The notes under the pieces are model-generated. The model was not told the DNA's origin and ran no database searches. It saw nothing but the letters and a program-made list of their open reading frames with translations. Below, piece after piece: positions 8,345-16,789 of a stretch of 64,000 nucleotides of DNA. The stretch's first letter is position 1. Each line of letters begins with the position of its first letter. The position numbers and the translations under genes are program-made. Origin of the DNA: Candidatus Gastranaerophilales bacterium HUM_9 (lineage in GTDB: Bacteria; Cyanobacteriota; Vampirovibrionia; Gastranaerophilales; Gastranaerophilaceae); assembly GCA_002103075.1 (NCBI GenBank), contig DABG01000018.1, positions 406,585-470,584 on the forward strand, written 5' to 3'.

Positions 8345-9064
8345 CTATCTCAAAAGCATTTCAATAGTAGATGCAGCAAACACAGCCATCTTTGTTTCAA
8401 CCTGAGCCAAAGACATAGGGGCAGAGCCATCTGCCAAGTCTGAAATTGCTCTTATTATCATACAAGGTACCCCATTTTTGTTTGCGGTTTGGGCAATTGC
8501 TCCACCCTCCATTTCAACAGCAGTCGCATTGAATAATTCTAAGAGTTCACGTTTTTTTTCAGATGATGATACAAAAGTGTCACCTGTTGCAATAACTCCC
8601 TTATGTACAGTTATATCTGTTGAGTTTAAAGTTTTCATAGTTATTTCAAAATCATTAATCAAATTCTTATCAGAATAAAATAATGTTGGTTTATTAGGTT
8701 CAATCCCTGTACACATATATCCTTTTGCATATCCGAGTGCCGTAGCATCAAAATCATGTTGAACTAAGGTCTCGCCAATAACGATGTCGCCAACCCTTAA
8801 GTTAGCATCTATTCCACCTGCAACACCTGTATTAATAATACAATCAGGTTCAAACTTATCTATAATATACTGAGTATTCAAAGCTGCGTTGACCTTGCCA
8901 ACTCCGCTTTTTGCAAGGATAACTTCGTGGTTGTTTATCTTGCCTGTATAAATAGTTAAGTCATGATAATCGTCTTTTTTTAAGTCCTGCATAATCGCTT
9001 GAAGTTTTTCAACCTCACAGTCCATAGCACCAATGATTGCGTATCGTTTAATTCTATTCGGCAT
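8345..9064 (-). CDS. mtnN: 5'-methylthioadenosine/S-adenosylhomocysteine nucleosidase
   Basis: 239 residues, full family length. It hydrolyses SAH to adenine and S-ribosylhomocysteine, and MTA to methylthioribose. Family landmarks: AIIGAMDCEVE at the start (E17 at the position of the water-activating Glu12 in E. coli), NTGVAGGID, VGDIVIGE, VEMEGGAIA (E184, E186 for ribose binding) and SDLAD (D209, the general acid). Its start codon lies inside the end of luxS (11-bp overlap), so the two are translationally coupled. Its product is the direct substrate of LuxS. Confident. Confidence 0.95.
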   Translation of the reverse strand: MPNRIKRYAIIGAMDCEVEKLQAIMQDLKKDDYHDLTIYTGKINNHEVILAKSGVGKVNAALNTQYIIDKFEPDCIINTGVAGGIDANLRVGDIVIGETLVQHDFDATALGYAKGYMCTGIEPNKPTLFYSDKNLINDFEITMKTLNSTDITVHKGVIATGDTFVSSSEKKRELLELFNATAVEMEGGAIAQTANKNGVPCMIIRAISDLADGSAPMSLAQVETKMAVFAASTIEMLLR

Positions 9065-9515
9065 AATACATCTTATCCTCGTTCCAATCTTTCAAAACTT
9101 CAAGCATATCAACTGCTATAGCCTTAGCACCATCAAGGTCGTGTTCAAGATAGTTCCCGCATTCTTCTTTGTTTGTTCCAGGAATTTTACCCTCAAAATC
9201 TTTTATAAATGCCAAAGACTCTTTTAATATATTAAGTGCCTGAGTATGAGTAATTGAATCTCTAACCAAGAAATAGAACCCTGTACGGCAGCCCATTGGA
9301 CCAATATAAACAATCTTGTCCTGAAATTCTGTGTTCCTTGCATACGTTGCGAACAAGTGTTCAAATGTGTGCATTGCACCGTTTGACAAAAAATCGTTCA
9401 TATTAGGACGTTTCATTCTGATATCATAAGTTACAATATCGCCATCTATTCTTGAAATATACATACCTTTTTGTAAAGTATCGTGGTTAATTTTAAAACT
9501 TTCTATCTTTTCCAT
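9054..9515 (-). CDS. luxS: S-ribosylhomocysteine lyase LuxS
   Basis: 153 residues, full length. It cleaves S-ribosylhomocysteine to homocysteine and DPD, the precursor of autoinducer-2. The metal site HTFEH (H49, E52, H53) and C119 (EECGNY) are present, as is the catalytic cysteine C76 in GPMGCRTGFY. First gene of a luxS-mtnN unit, so the gene order is the reverse of the reaction order. Whether AI-2 is used as a signal cannot be told: no LuxP, LsrB or Lsr transporter is nearby, and a methyl-cycle recycling role is equally possible. Confidence 0.96.
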   Translation of the reverse strand: MEKIESFKINHDTLQKGMYISRIDGDIVTYDIRMKRPNMNDFLSNGAMHTFEHLFATYARNTEFQDKIVYIGPMGCRTGFYFLVRDSITHTQALNILKESLAFIKDFEGKIPGTNKEECGNYLEHDLDGAKAIAVDMLEVLKDWNEDKMYYAE

Positions 9516-9544
9516 AATTTTCTCTTTTCATTGTGTCTATATAT

Positions 9545-9690
9545 TATTAATTATAAATGAAAAAAGTTTATATGTACGCAGAAATAATATATTTAATTTG
9601 TAGTACGTAATGCGCCATTATGTATTCGCAGGGATTCTTCGCTTCGCTCTGAATGACGATTGAGGTATGCAGTATAGTAAGTTCGGAATA
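9545..9690. repeat. decayed intergenic repeat
   Basis: Contains TATGTACGCAGAA, GCAGGGATTCTTCGCTTCGC, TCTGAATGACG and AGTTCGGAATAACGTCA fragments that match parts of the repeat modules elsewhere, but no intact module. Otherwise nothing recognisable. Confidence 0.5.
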
Positions 9691-9702
9691 ACGTCACTAT
9701 TC

Positions 9703-9951
9703 CTATTCTTCGTCATTATTAGCGTCGTTTTCGTCACTTGCTAGTTCAAGCATTCTATAAACCATATAAGCACCTAGTGCTACAGCTTTGGGGTCTAAAT
9801 CAGTATTTTTAGCTGCCTCTAAAATAGAAGTATTAACCTCTGGGTTTTCTTCTTTAATATAATGAATCATATTTTTACGCCATTGGTGAACATCTTGAAA
9901 TGCCTCTGCAAATACTAATGATGATTGTTCTTCTGTAATTAATGGCAACAT
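9703..9951 (-). CDS. small acidic helical protein of unknown function
   Basis: 82 residues, predicted all-helical, with a strongly acidic tail (ASDENDANNDEE). No Cys, membrane segment or signal peptide. AGGAG lies at good spacing before the ATG, which supports expression. It stands alone, 187 bp upstream of luxS with repeat debris between, so a shared operon is doubtful. Not recognised. Confidence 0.6.
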   Translation of the reverse strand: MLPLITEEQSSLVFAEAFQDVHQWRKNMIHYIKEENPEVNTSILEAAKNTDLDPKAVALGAYMVYRMLELASDENDANNDEE

Positions 9952-10030
9952 ACAATTCTCCTATTTTTCTTAATTATATATAAAAATATTTACTTTTCAA
10001 AAAATGTTAAGTTTGTTAATTTAATGAAAT

Positions 10031-10051
10031 CTGAAAAAATTTCAGTATAAT
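10031..10051 (+). promoter_or_regulatory. palindrome plus -10 box, leaderless start
   Basis: CTGAAA-AAA-TTTCAG at 10031-10045 abuts TATAAT at 10046-10051; the ATG follows after 6 nt at 10058, with no Shine-Dalgarno. Transcription would start at about the ATG. The palindrome occupies part of the spacer and could bind a regulator. Confidence 0.55.
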
Positions 10052-10057
10052 TATAGT

Positions 10058-10708
10058 ATGAAGAAGTTTTGGGTGATATTATTAATAACAATGTTGGCAT
10101 TACCTGTTTTTGCAAGTAAAAAAGAGGCACAACCAAACATTCCATCACAAACTTTTATGAACCAAAAAGGTTATGAGGGTTCTTTGCCTGATATTATTGA
10201 TAAATTTCAGCCATCAAAGCCTGCAAGTGCAACACCAGTATTTGAAGCAGAAGAGGGTTTTGATGACCCTGACAAACTTAAGCCAACTCCTCGTGACAAC
10301 CCAGCATTTGTAAACATAATCCTTAAAAAAGACAAAACCTCAACATACATATATGATATAAATAAAATTATCTTACTTGTTGAAGCTCTAATCGATTGTA
10401 TTGAAAACGAAGAAAACGTACAGCTGTTCGTTGCAAAAGCTACAAATTTAGAATTTGCAATTGGTGGACTACGTGATAGTTTTGAGGGTAAACCGGAAAG
10501 TTATTATACTTCTTATGTAAAATTGATGTCACTTTGTATGCATGTAAAAGCTATGGCAGAACTAAGAAGAGAGGGTGCAGAGTACAATAAATATCTTGCA
10601 TATCAAGCAGCAGGCTCTGTTTTTGCACCGGACAATGTAAACAAAGAGCTTCACTACCTGCTTGATGAACTTCAAGAGGTACTTGTTATCCTAAGAGAAG
10701 TTGAGTAA
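10058..10708 (+). CDS. exported protein of unknown function
   Basis: 216 residues. A signal peptide is clear: MKKFWVILLITMLALPVFAS, with probable cleavage after VFA-S. The mature part starts with a Pro/Ser/Lys-rich linker (about 20-85), then a mostly helical domain (about 90-216) with no Cys pair, lipobox or known motif. No close family recognised. The start has no Shine-Dalgarno and fits the leaderless pattern. Monocistronic, facing asd, with a shared hairpin downstream. Confidence 0.65.
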   Translation: MKKFWVILLITMLALPVFASKKEAQPNIPSQTFMNQKGYEGSLPDIIDKFQPSKPASATPVFEAEEGFDDPDKLKPTPRDNPAFVNIILKKDKTSTYIYDINKIILLVEALIDCIENEENVQLFVAKATNLEFAIGGLRDSFEGKPESYYTSYVKLMSLCMHVKAMAELRREGAEYNKYLAYQAAGSVFAPDNVNKELHYLLDELQEVLVILREVE

Positions 10709-10735
10709 ATTTTTTGTATGATAAGATTATTATCA

Positions 10736-10759
10736 GGGTTCAATAATTTTATTGAACCC
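10736..10759. terminator. hairpin between convergent genes
   Basis: GGGTTCAAT (10736-10744) pairs with ATTGAACCC (10751-10759). The flanks are A/T-rich on both sides. It lies between the exported protein gene (+) and asd (-). Confidence 0.6.
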
Positions 10760-10773
10760 CGATAAAATTATTA

Positions 10774-11796
10774 TTATTTTCCAAATAATCCCATTTCAAT
10801 AACTTTTTTACAAAGTCTTACGGTGTTTAAAGCTGCACCAATTCTTAAGTTATCAGCCACGCACCATAAAGAGATACCGTTTTTGAATGCAAGGTTTTTT
10901 CTTACCCTACCAACAAATACAGGGTCAACGTTTTCAGCATCTCTTGTAGTTGGATATACATAATTTTCAGGGTCGTCCATAACCTCTACCCCAAAAGTAT
11001 TTGATAAAATTTCTCTCACTTCATCAGGAGTAATTTCTTCTTCAAACTCGATATCAACAGCTTCTGAGTGACCAGTAAATACAGGAACTCTAACTGCTGT
11101 ACAAGAAATTGGCGTTTCTTCTGCTAAGTGAAGAATTTTCTTTGTTTCATTAACAACTTTTAATTCTTCTTTTGTATAACCGTTTTCATCAAACACGTCA
11201 ATCTGAGGAATAACGTTGAAAGAAATAGGTTTTTTAAATACTTCGTTCTTAAATTCTTTGCCATTCAAATAAGCGTCAACATCTTGTTTTAATTCATCAA
11301 TACCATTTTTGCCAGCACCGCTAACAGCTTGGTATGTAGAAACAATCAAGCGTTTAATTTTTGCTCGTTCATTTAGCGGTTTCAAAACCAACATCAATTG
11401 TGATGTAGAACAGTTTGGATTAGCAACAATACCTTTATGGTTCTTTAAGTCCTCGTCATTAACAGATGCAATAACTAACGGTACGTCTTTTTCCATTCTA
11501 AAGGCACTAGAGTTATCAATAATAACTCCGCCACGTTTTACAATTTCAGGAGCAAATTTTTTACTTGTTCCGCCACCAGCAGATGCAAGAACAATATCTA
11601 CACCATCAAATGAATCAGGGGTTGCTTCTTCAACTGTATATTTTTTACCTTGAAACTCAAGTTCTGTACCTGCACTTTTTGCACTTGATAAAAATTTAAT
11701 TGTTTCAAATTCTACGTTCAATTCAGTAATGATTTCTGAAATTTTTCTACCTACAACACCTGTTGCACCTAAAATTGCAAGATTTGGTTTTCTCAT
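10774..11796 (-). CDS. asd: aspartate-semialdehyde dehydrogenase
   Basis: 340 residues. It reduces aspartyl phosphate to aspartate semialdehyde with NADPH, a shared step to diaminopimelate/lysine, threonine and methionine. The Rossmann motif GATGVVG is at 10-16 and the catalytic cysteine in ANPNCSTSQ (C129). SAFRMEKDVPLV, the QAVSGAG segment and the C-terminal VFTGHSEAV stretch are typical of bacterial Asd. It lies 40 bp downstream of dapB on the same strand, and the Asd product enters the DapA-DapB route. A good GGAAAGG-type Shine-Dalgarno is present. Confidence 0.95.
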   Translation of the reverse strand: MRKPNLAILGATGVVGRKISEIITELNVEFETIKFLSSAKSAGTELEFQGKKYTVEEATPDSFDGVDIVLASAGGGTSKKFAPEIVKRGGVIIDNSSAFRMEKDVPLVIASVNDEDLKNHKGIVANPNCSTSQLMLVLKPLNERAKIKRLIVSTYQAVSGAGKNGIDELKQDVDAYLNGKEFKNEVFKKPISFNVIPQIDVFDENGYTKEELKVVNETKKILHLAEETPISCTAVRVPVFTGHSEAVDIEFEEEITPDEVREILSNTFGVEVMDDPENYVYPTTRDAENVDPVFVGRVRKNLAFKNGISLWCVADNLRIGAALNTVRLCKKVIEMGLFGK

Positions 11797-11836
11797 CTTT
11801 TTACCTTTCCTTGTCCTACATTCTAATTATTTTATA

Positions 11837-12583
11837 TTACATTATATTATCTAAGCCATACACAAAGTTTTTGTTCTCAACTGCGTATCTAGTTGCAAGA
11901 AGAACACCTGCCATATAGCATTCACGGTTCATAGAGTCGTGTCTTATTGTCAAAATTTGTCCAGATGCACCTAGTATAACCTCTTGTGATGCAATATATC
12001 CAGGCATTCTAACTGAATGAATATGAATATTGTTATATGAATTTGCACCTCTAGCACCTTTTATTGTTTCTGTTTCAGGGCAGTTGCCTTTTGTGAAATC
12101 ATTATTGTTTTCAGCCATCATTGCAGCTGTTTTTACAGCTGTACCTGATGGAGCGTCTTTCTTTTGGTTATGGTGAAGTTCAATGATTTCTGCATTATCA
12201 AAATATTTTGCCGCCATCTTTGAAAACATCATCATCAAAACAGCACCTGTTGAAAAATTAGGTGCAATAAAACAAGCTGTTTTATTAGCTTCTGACATTT
12301 GTTTAAGTTCTTCTATTTGTTCGTCTTTTAAACCAGTTGTGCCGATTACAATATTTATTTTGTTAGACAAACAGTATTTTGCATTATTATATATTGAGTT
12401 TGGTTGAGTAAAGTCAATTAAAACGTCGATTTTTTTTGAGTTATGAGCTTCTTCGATTGTTGTGAATTCACCCTCAAAAATATCAATCTTGGCAACAAGT
12501 TCCATATCTTCTGCATTGTTTACTGCATTAACAACTTCTTTACCCATTTTCCCGTTTGCACCACATACTGCAACTTTTATCAT
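11837..12583 (-). CDS. dapB: 4-hydroxy-tetrahydrodipicolinate reductase
   Basis: 248 residues. NAD(P)H-dependent reductase of the diaminopimelate/lysine pathway. The N-terminal nucleotide-binding loop GANGKMG is at 8-14, followed by DFTQP, VIGTTGL and APNFS. The substrate/catalytic signature ELHHNQKKDAPSGTA is intact (paired His, then Lys). First gene of a dapB-asd unit. SD AGAGG before the ATG. No dapA or lysA in the window. Confidence 0.95.
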   Translation of the reverse strand: MIKVAVCGANGKMGKEVVNAVNNAEDMELVAKIDIFEGEFTTIEEAHNSKKIDVLIDFTQPNSIYNNAKYCLSNKINIVIGTTGLKDEQIEELKQMSEANKTACFIAPNFSTGAVLMMMFSKMAAKYFDNAEIIELHHNQKKDAPSGTAVKTAAMMAENNNDFTKGNCPETETIKGARGANSYNNIHIHSVRMPGYIASQEVILGASGQILTIRHDSMNRECYMAGVLLATRYAVENKNFVYGLDNIM

Positions 12584-12723
12584 AATAGCCTCTTTTCTTT
12601 TTATAAATTTAATTGCTACAAGTATTACACAATTAATAAGAAAAATAAAGCCTTAATTTATAGACAATTAGGGGAAGAAATTTAACCTTAAAAACTAATA
12701 ATAAAAATAAAAAAGGAGAAAAT

Positions 12724-12954
12724 ATGATAGAACTATTTATGTTGGATTATTGCGGATATTGTCAAAAGGTTATGGAATACTTGAATATTCACAAAATACC
12801 CTACAAAAAGATTGACATATCTGATAAAGCAAACGAAGAAGCTCTAATAAGAATTGGTGGCAAACGTCAAGTACCTTTTATTGTAGATAAAGAACACGGA
12901 ATAGAAATGTATGAGTCTAAAGTTATTATTGAATATTTAAAAACTTTGAAATAA
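12724..12954 (+). CDS. glutaredoxin-like protein
   Basis: 76 residues with a complete thioredoxin-fold mini-domain. The dithiol active site is C10-G-Y-C13, the cis-proline is in RQVPF (P51), and the GSH-site-like stretch is MYESKVIIEYL. Such proteins reduce disulfides or glutathionylated proteins, for example ribonucleotide reductase; the partner here is unknown. A strong AAGGAG precedes the ATG. Single gene between dapB and a lineage-specific cluster on the other strand. Confidence 0.88.
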   Translation: MIELFMLDYCGYCQKVMEYLNIHKIPYKKIDISDKANEEALIRIGGKRQVPFIVDKEHGIEMYESKVIIEYLKTLK

Positions 12955-12994
12955 AGTTGGTATTTTCTATCAAATTTTTATTATTACTTACAAA

Positions 12995-13561
12995 TTAGTT
13001 TTTGTAAAATCCTGATGTGTAATAATCAAAACCTTTGAGCTCACCAGATTTTTTGTAAACAGGTGTAAATGCAACTTTGAATACTCTATCACTGCATTTT
13101 TTGTCTGCCAACTCAACAGATTTGTCATAATATCTGTTCACAGCATTAATTGTTTCAAAAGAGTTTGGGTATCCTGTTCTTTCAATGCTTTCACGCTTTG
13201 CTTTTCCGATTGCCTTACCATAGTTTTCGTCAATAAACTTTGCGTCCTTACCTGTAATCACACGGATAAATCCCTCACAGCTATTTTTTGCCTTTTTATA
13301 AACAGCTCTTATTTTAGGAATATTAAAATAGTCAACATCTCCGCCAACTCTTTTTCCAGTAGCGTCAATTTGACCATATTTGAATGTGTCAACCAAGTCC
13401 ATATTGCGTTTTTTTACACGTTTAGAGTTGTTCAAATGTGCTTCAACATAGTGAAGACATTTTTTCATGTTTTCGTCAGAAACAATACGTCTGCCATCAT
13501 TCGTATAAAAATACATTTTATACGAGCTATTAAAAGATTGGTTGTCGCCTGATATACGCAT
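12995..13561 (-). CDS. hypothetical protein, downstream of the FTG-motif protein
   Basis: 188 residues, basic (many Lys/Arg), no signal peptide or membrane segment. The N-terminus (MRISGDNQSFNSSYK) has the M-R-I plus S-F-x-S pattern seen in several other unexplained proteins of this window. The body mixes helix and strand and ends in FDYYTSGFYKN. It starts 5 bp after the stop of the preceding gene without a clear Shine-Dalgarno, so translational coupling is likely. Family not recognised. Confidence 0.6.
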   Translation of the reverse strand: MRISGDNQSFNSSYKMYFYTNDGRRIVSDENMKKCLHYVEAHLNNSKRVKKRNMDLVDTFKYGQIDATGKRVGGDVDYFNIPKIRAVYKKAKNSCEGFIRVITGKDAKFIDENYGKAIGKAKRESIERTGYPNSFETINAVNRYYDKSVELADKKCSDRVFKVAFTPVYKKSGELKGFDYYTSGFYKN

Positions 13562-13566
13562 AATTT

Positions 13567-14052
13567 TTATTCGTTATGACCTGTTTGCCAACGGTGGTCG
13601 ATATCAGCTTTTTTAGCGTTTGCATTCAAGTTTGCTATGAATAAATGATATGCCATAACTGTTAAACCAACGGCACCTGCAATAACTTTACCCTTTGTTG
13701 AAATAGCTTTTGGTGCTTTTTTAACGACATTTCTTATTGCATCAACACCAATTACGCCTACAGCTCCAATTCCGCCATAAGCTAAGCCCTTAAATGTGCC
13801 TTTGATGTACTCTCCAGTGGTAACTATTGCTTTTTTAAAGTTTGTATACCCGTTTTTAAATCTTTGCCATAAAGATTTTTTCTTTTGTGGTTCTTCTGTT
13901 GTTTTGTTTTGCACTACGACTTCATCGCTTGCAGGCTCTGTTTTTGTTTCTGGTTGAACATTTCCTGTAAATGTCGGAGCTTGAGTAACTCTTGATGCGT
14001 TACTACGCATTGTGTCAAAAACGTTGTTTTGGGTATTTAATGTTACTGCCAT
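13567..14052 (-). CDS. hypothetical membrane protein with N-terminal PTFTGN motif
   Basis: 161 residues from ATG 14052, chosen because AGGTG sits 6 nt upstream; in-frame starts at 14058 and 14061 also exist. An N-terminal disordered ~60 residues contains APTFTGNVQ, followed by a basic segment (KKKSLWQRFKNGYTNFKKA). Two weakly hydrophobic stretches follow: about 95-112 (GGIGAVGVIGVDAI) and about 128-150 (VIAGAVGLTVMAYHLFIANL). Probably membrane-associated. Coupled to the 188-aa gene downstream. Function unknown. Confidence 0.6.
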   Translation of the reverse strand: MAVTLNTQNNVFDTMRSNASRVTQAPTFTGNVQPETKTEPASDEVVVQNKTTEEPQKKKSLWQRFKNGYTNFKKAIVTTGEYIKGTFKGLAYGGIGAVGVIGVDAIRNVVKKAPKAISTKGKVIAGAVGLTVMAYHLFIANLNANAKKADIDHRWQTGHNE

Positions 14053-14142
14053 ATACATCACCTATTTCACTACACACTTACTTAAAAACATGAAACTACA
14101 ATTATTTGCTAGTTTTTAACAAAATTTTACAATAAATGAAGC

Positions 14143-14183
14143 AAAATTTTCTTATATGTTACAATATATTATAAGAAAATTTT
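14143..14183 (+). promoter_or_regulatory. 14-bp perfect inverted repeat upstream of ssb
   Basis: AAAATTTTCTTATA (14143-14156) and TATAAGAAAATTTT (14170-14183) with a 13-nt loop, ending at the base before the AGGAG (14184-14188) of ssb. It could be an operator or, if transcribed, a 5'-UTR hairpin touching the ribosome binding site. Confidence 0.55.
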
Positions 14184-14193
14184 AGGAGAAAAG

Positions 14194-14550
14194 ATGAATA
14201 CTGTAATAATTGTTGGTAGAGTTGGCAAAGATGCAGAAATTAAAGACTACGAATCAGGAAGATCACGTACAACGTTTTCTTTAGCAGTCAATCGCTGGGA
14301 TAGCAAAACAGCATCAGAAGTTACTGATTGGTTTAACTGTGAAGTTTGGGATATAACCAATGATTTGAGTTCATCAGGCAAAAAATCTCGTGCTAGATTA
14401 GCGTATGAATATATCAAAAAAGGACGTCTTGTTGCTGTAGATGGTCGTATTAGAGCTAATTCTTGGCAAGACCAATCAGGTGAAAATAGATTGTCATATA
14501 TTATTACAGTTTCAGATTATAGATTATTAGGTTCAAAGAAAGAGTCATAA
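14194..14550 (+). CDS. ssb: single-stranded DNA-binding protein
   Basis: 118 residues. An SSB OB-fold starts at MNTVIIVGRVGKDAEI; TTFSLAVNRW, TDWFNCEVWD, YIKKGRLVAVDGRIRANSW and YIITVSDYRLL follow. SSB coats ssDNA and recruits repair enzymes such as RecO through an acidic C-terminal tip. Here the protein ends right after the OB-fold (LGSKKES) with no disordered tail and no acidic DDxIPF-type tip. First gene of a three-gene unit with the kinase and PdxA-like genes, separated by 1 bp. Confidence 0.9.
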   Translation: MNTVIIVGRVGKDAEIKDYESGRSRTTFSLAVNRWDSKTASEVTDWFNCEVWDITNDLSSSGKKSRARLAYEYIKKGRLVAVDGRIRANSWQDQSGENRLSYIITVSDYRLLGSKKES

Positions 14551-14551
14551 G

Positions 14552-15865
14552 ATGAAATTATCTAATATTGTGGGAATTATAGCCGATGATTTGACTGGTG
14601 CTAATGATACAGCACTTCAATTTAAAAAATGTGTTGCGGAAACAAAAATTTTGTTAAATCCAACTGTTCCGCCAGTAAATGATTATAATACAGAAGTATG
14701 GGCGATTTCGACTGAATCTAGAAATGTCGCTCCCGAAATCGCCCAACAAAAGATTAAGTCTGCTTTGAAAACACTTAATACTAATCTTAATCTTGAACAT
14801 TTTTATAAAAAAATAGACTCTACGATAAGAGGAAATATCGCAGTTGAAACTCTTACTATGTTAGAAGAACTTGATTATGATGTTGCAATAATTATTCCAG
14901 CTTTCCCAACTGAGGGTAGAATAACTGTTGGCGGTTATCATTTATCAAAATGTGTTCCTATTGGTAGAACTGAAATGGCACGTGACCCGCATTCACCAAT
15001 CACGGAGTCACACGTTCCAACATTGTTTAAAACTCAGCTTGGTCCAGATAAGGCGGATTTGGTTGCAACTCTTGATTTAAAAACAATTATGAATGGTGCA
15101 GGTCCTATTCTTGTTAAAATAAATGAGCTAGTAAAACAAGGTAAAAAACTTATTGTTGCAGATGCTGTGAGCCTTGTAGATATTGAACAAATAGCTCTTG
15201 CTATCAATAAATCAAGTTATAAAATTTTGCCTGCGGGAACTGCTTCAACAGGTCGAGCTCTTGCAAAGCAGTGGCTTGAAGAACAAGATGCCTCAGTAGA
15301 ATGTGAAAAAATTACTGTACCTAAACTTCCTAAATTGATTGTTTCAGGAAGTGCAACGCATATAAATTCTACTCAGATTGAACATCTTGAACAAAGTTAT
15401 GATTATGACAACTTAGTATTTTTATCATTAACTCCTAAAAATATTATTGATGGTGTGACAGATGACGTTATTAACCATATTGTTGATAATTTGATGAGAG
15501 AAAATACTGTAATTGTTCATTCTTCAAAACTCTTGGAAAATTTTGACGGGTTCTCTGATGATTCGTTAAAAGAAGAATTGACAAGACCGAAGTTTGCAAT
15601 CAAGATTACTGATTATCTTGCAGAACTTACAAAACGTGTTCAAGAAAAGATAAACATAATTTTGATATTATTGGGTGGTGAAACCTCGTTTAAGTGTTGT
15701 AATGCAATTTCTGCAACTGAGTTAACTATGTTAGATGAAGTTGCTCCTGCGATTGCACTTTGTCATGATGAACATAATCAGTTGATTATTACAAAGTCTG
15801 GGAATTTAGGTACTCCAAAAACATTAATAGATATTTTACATTATATAGAAAAACATGAAGTATAG
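14552..15865 (+). CDS. four-carbon acid sugar kinase family protein (DUF1537/OtnK-DtnK type)
   Basis: 437 residues, full length. The N-terminal substrate domain carries the signature ADDLTGANDTA (11-21) and FYKKIDSTIRGNI. The C-terminal nucleotide domain has LIVSGSATHINSTQ and ILLGGETS. Known members phosphorylate D-threonate, D-erythronate or related acids. The next gene, a PdxA-family dehydrogenase, overlaps by 11 bp, the usual pairing for oxidising the 4-phosphate with decarboxylation to dihydroxyacetone phosphate. The exact substrate cannot be set from sequence alone. Confidence 0.85.
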   Translation: MKLSNIVGIIADDLTGANDTALQFKKCVAETKILLNPTVPPVNDYNTEVWAISTESRNVAPEIAQQKIKSALKTLNTNLNLEHFYKKIDSTIRGNIAVETLTMLEELDYDVAIIIPAFPTEGRITVGGYHLSKCVPIGRTEMARDPHSPITESHVPTLFKTQLGPDKADLVATLDLKTIMNGAGPILVKINELVKQGKKLIVADAVSLVDIEQIALAINKSSYKILPAGTASTGRALAKQWLEEQDASVECEKITVPKLPKLIVSGSATHINSTQIEHLEQSYDYDNLVFLSLTPKNIIDGVTDDVINHIVDNLMRENTVIVHSSKLLENFDGFSDDSLKEELTRPKFAIKITDYLAELTKRVQEKINIILILLGGETSFKCCNAISATELTMLDEVAPAIALCHDEHNQLIITKSGNLGTPKTLIDILHYIEKHEV

Positions 15866-16778
15866 TAATAAAATAGCAATAACAACAGGTGATATAAACG
15901 GTATAGGTACAGAGGTTACGATTAAGGCACTTAATAGTCTTGATATTGACCCTGAAAAGATTGTGCTTATTACTAATAAAAAATCATTAGAATTGTATCC
16001 AAAATTGAATAAGGATTATGAAATTATAGATATACCTTTTGAGGGTGAGGTTGAGTTTGGAAAACTTACAAAAGCGTCAGGAGAGTTTTCTTTTCAGGCT
16101 TTGAAAAAAGCGTGTGAGATTAGACCTAAGTTTATTGTGACAGCACCTATTTCCAAAGAAGCGTTTTATCTTGCAGGACACAAGTTTAATGGTCAAACAG
16201 AGGTGCTTGAACATTACTTGGCAAAAGGCGGACAAAAAGCTGAAATGTTGTTTGTATCAAATGGGTTTAATGTATTGTTGTTAACAAGACATTGTGCATT
16301 AAAAGATATAAAGATATCAGAAGAAATGATAATTGAAAAAGTCGAGCGTTTACAAACTTTTTGGAAAAAACATTATAAAAATTCTATTCCAAAATTTGCT
16401 TTGTGTTCATTGAACCCACATGCTGGAGAGGGCGGTATATTGGGTGATGAGGAAGAAAAAATTATTATTCCTGCTATAAACAAATTGAGAGCAAATGGGA
16501 TTGATATAACCAATCCATTACCGGCAGATACATTGTTTATTGAAGCAGGGCAAAATTATATTAAGGGTAAAAAGGCTCCGTATGATTGTTATATTGCGAT
16601 GTATCACGATCAAGGATTAATTCCGATTAAGACTGTTGCGAGTGAAAAAACAGTTAATATGACAATTGGATTGGATATAATAAGGACGTCACCTTGTCAT
16701 GGCACAGCTTTTGATATTGCAGGTAAGAATGTTGCAAACCCACAATCAATGATTGAGGCTATTAAACAGGCGTTATAA
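15855..16778 (+). CDS. PdxA/PdxA2-family 4-phosphate dehydrogenase
   Basis: 307 residues. NAD-dependent oxidation and decarboxylation of a 4-phospho hydroxy acid: 4-hydroxythreonine-4-phosphate in vitamin B6 synthesis (PdxA), or threonate/erythronate 4-phosphate in PdxA2. Motifs: ITTGDINGIGTEV, VTAPISKEAF, LTRHCALKDI, LCSLNPHAGEGG, YHDQGLIPIKT and RTSPCHGTAFDIAGK, which include the metal-binding histidines. Overlap with the DUF1537 kinase favours PdxA2-type catabolism, but dual use is possible because no other pdx gene is visible here. Last gene of the ssb unit. Confidence 0.87.
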   Translation: MKYSNKIAITTGDINGIGTEVTIKALNSLDIDPEKIVLITNKKSLELYPKLNKDYEIIDIPFEGEVEFGKLTKASGEFSFQALKKACEIRPKFIVTAPISKEAFYLAGHKFNGQTEVLEHYLAKGGQKAEMLFVSNGFNVLLLTRHCALKDIKISEEMIIEKVERLQTFWKKHYKNSIPKFALCSLNPHAGEGGILGDEEEKIIIPAINKLRANGIDITNPLPADTLFIEAGQNYIKGKKAPYDCYIAMYHDQGLIPIKTVASEKTVNMTIGLDIIRTSPCHGTAFDIAGKNVANPQSMIEAIKQAL

Positions 16779-16789
16779 TAAACATATCA

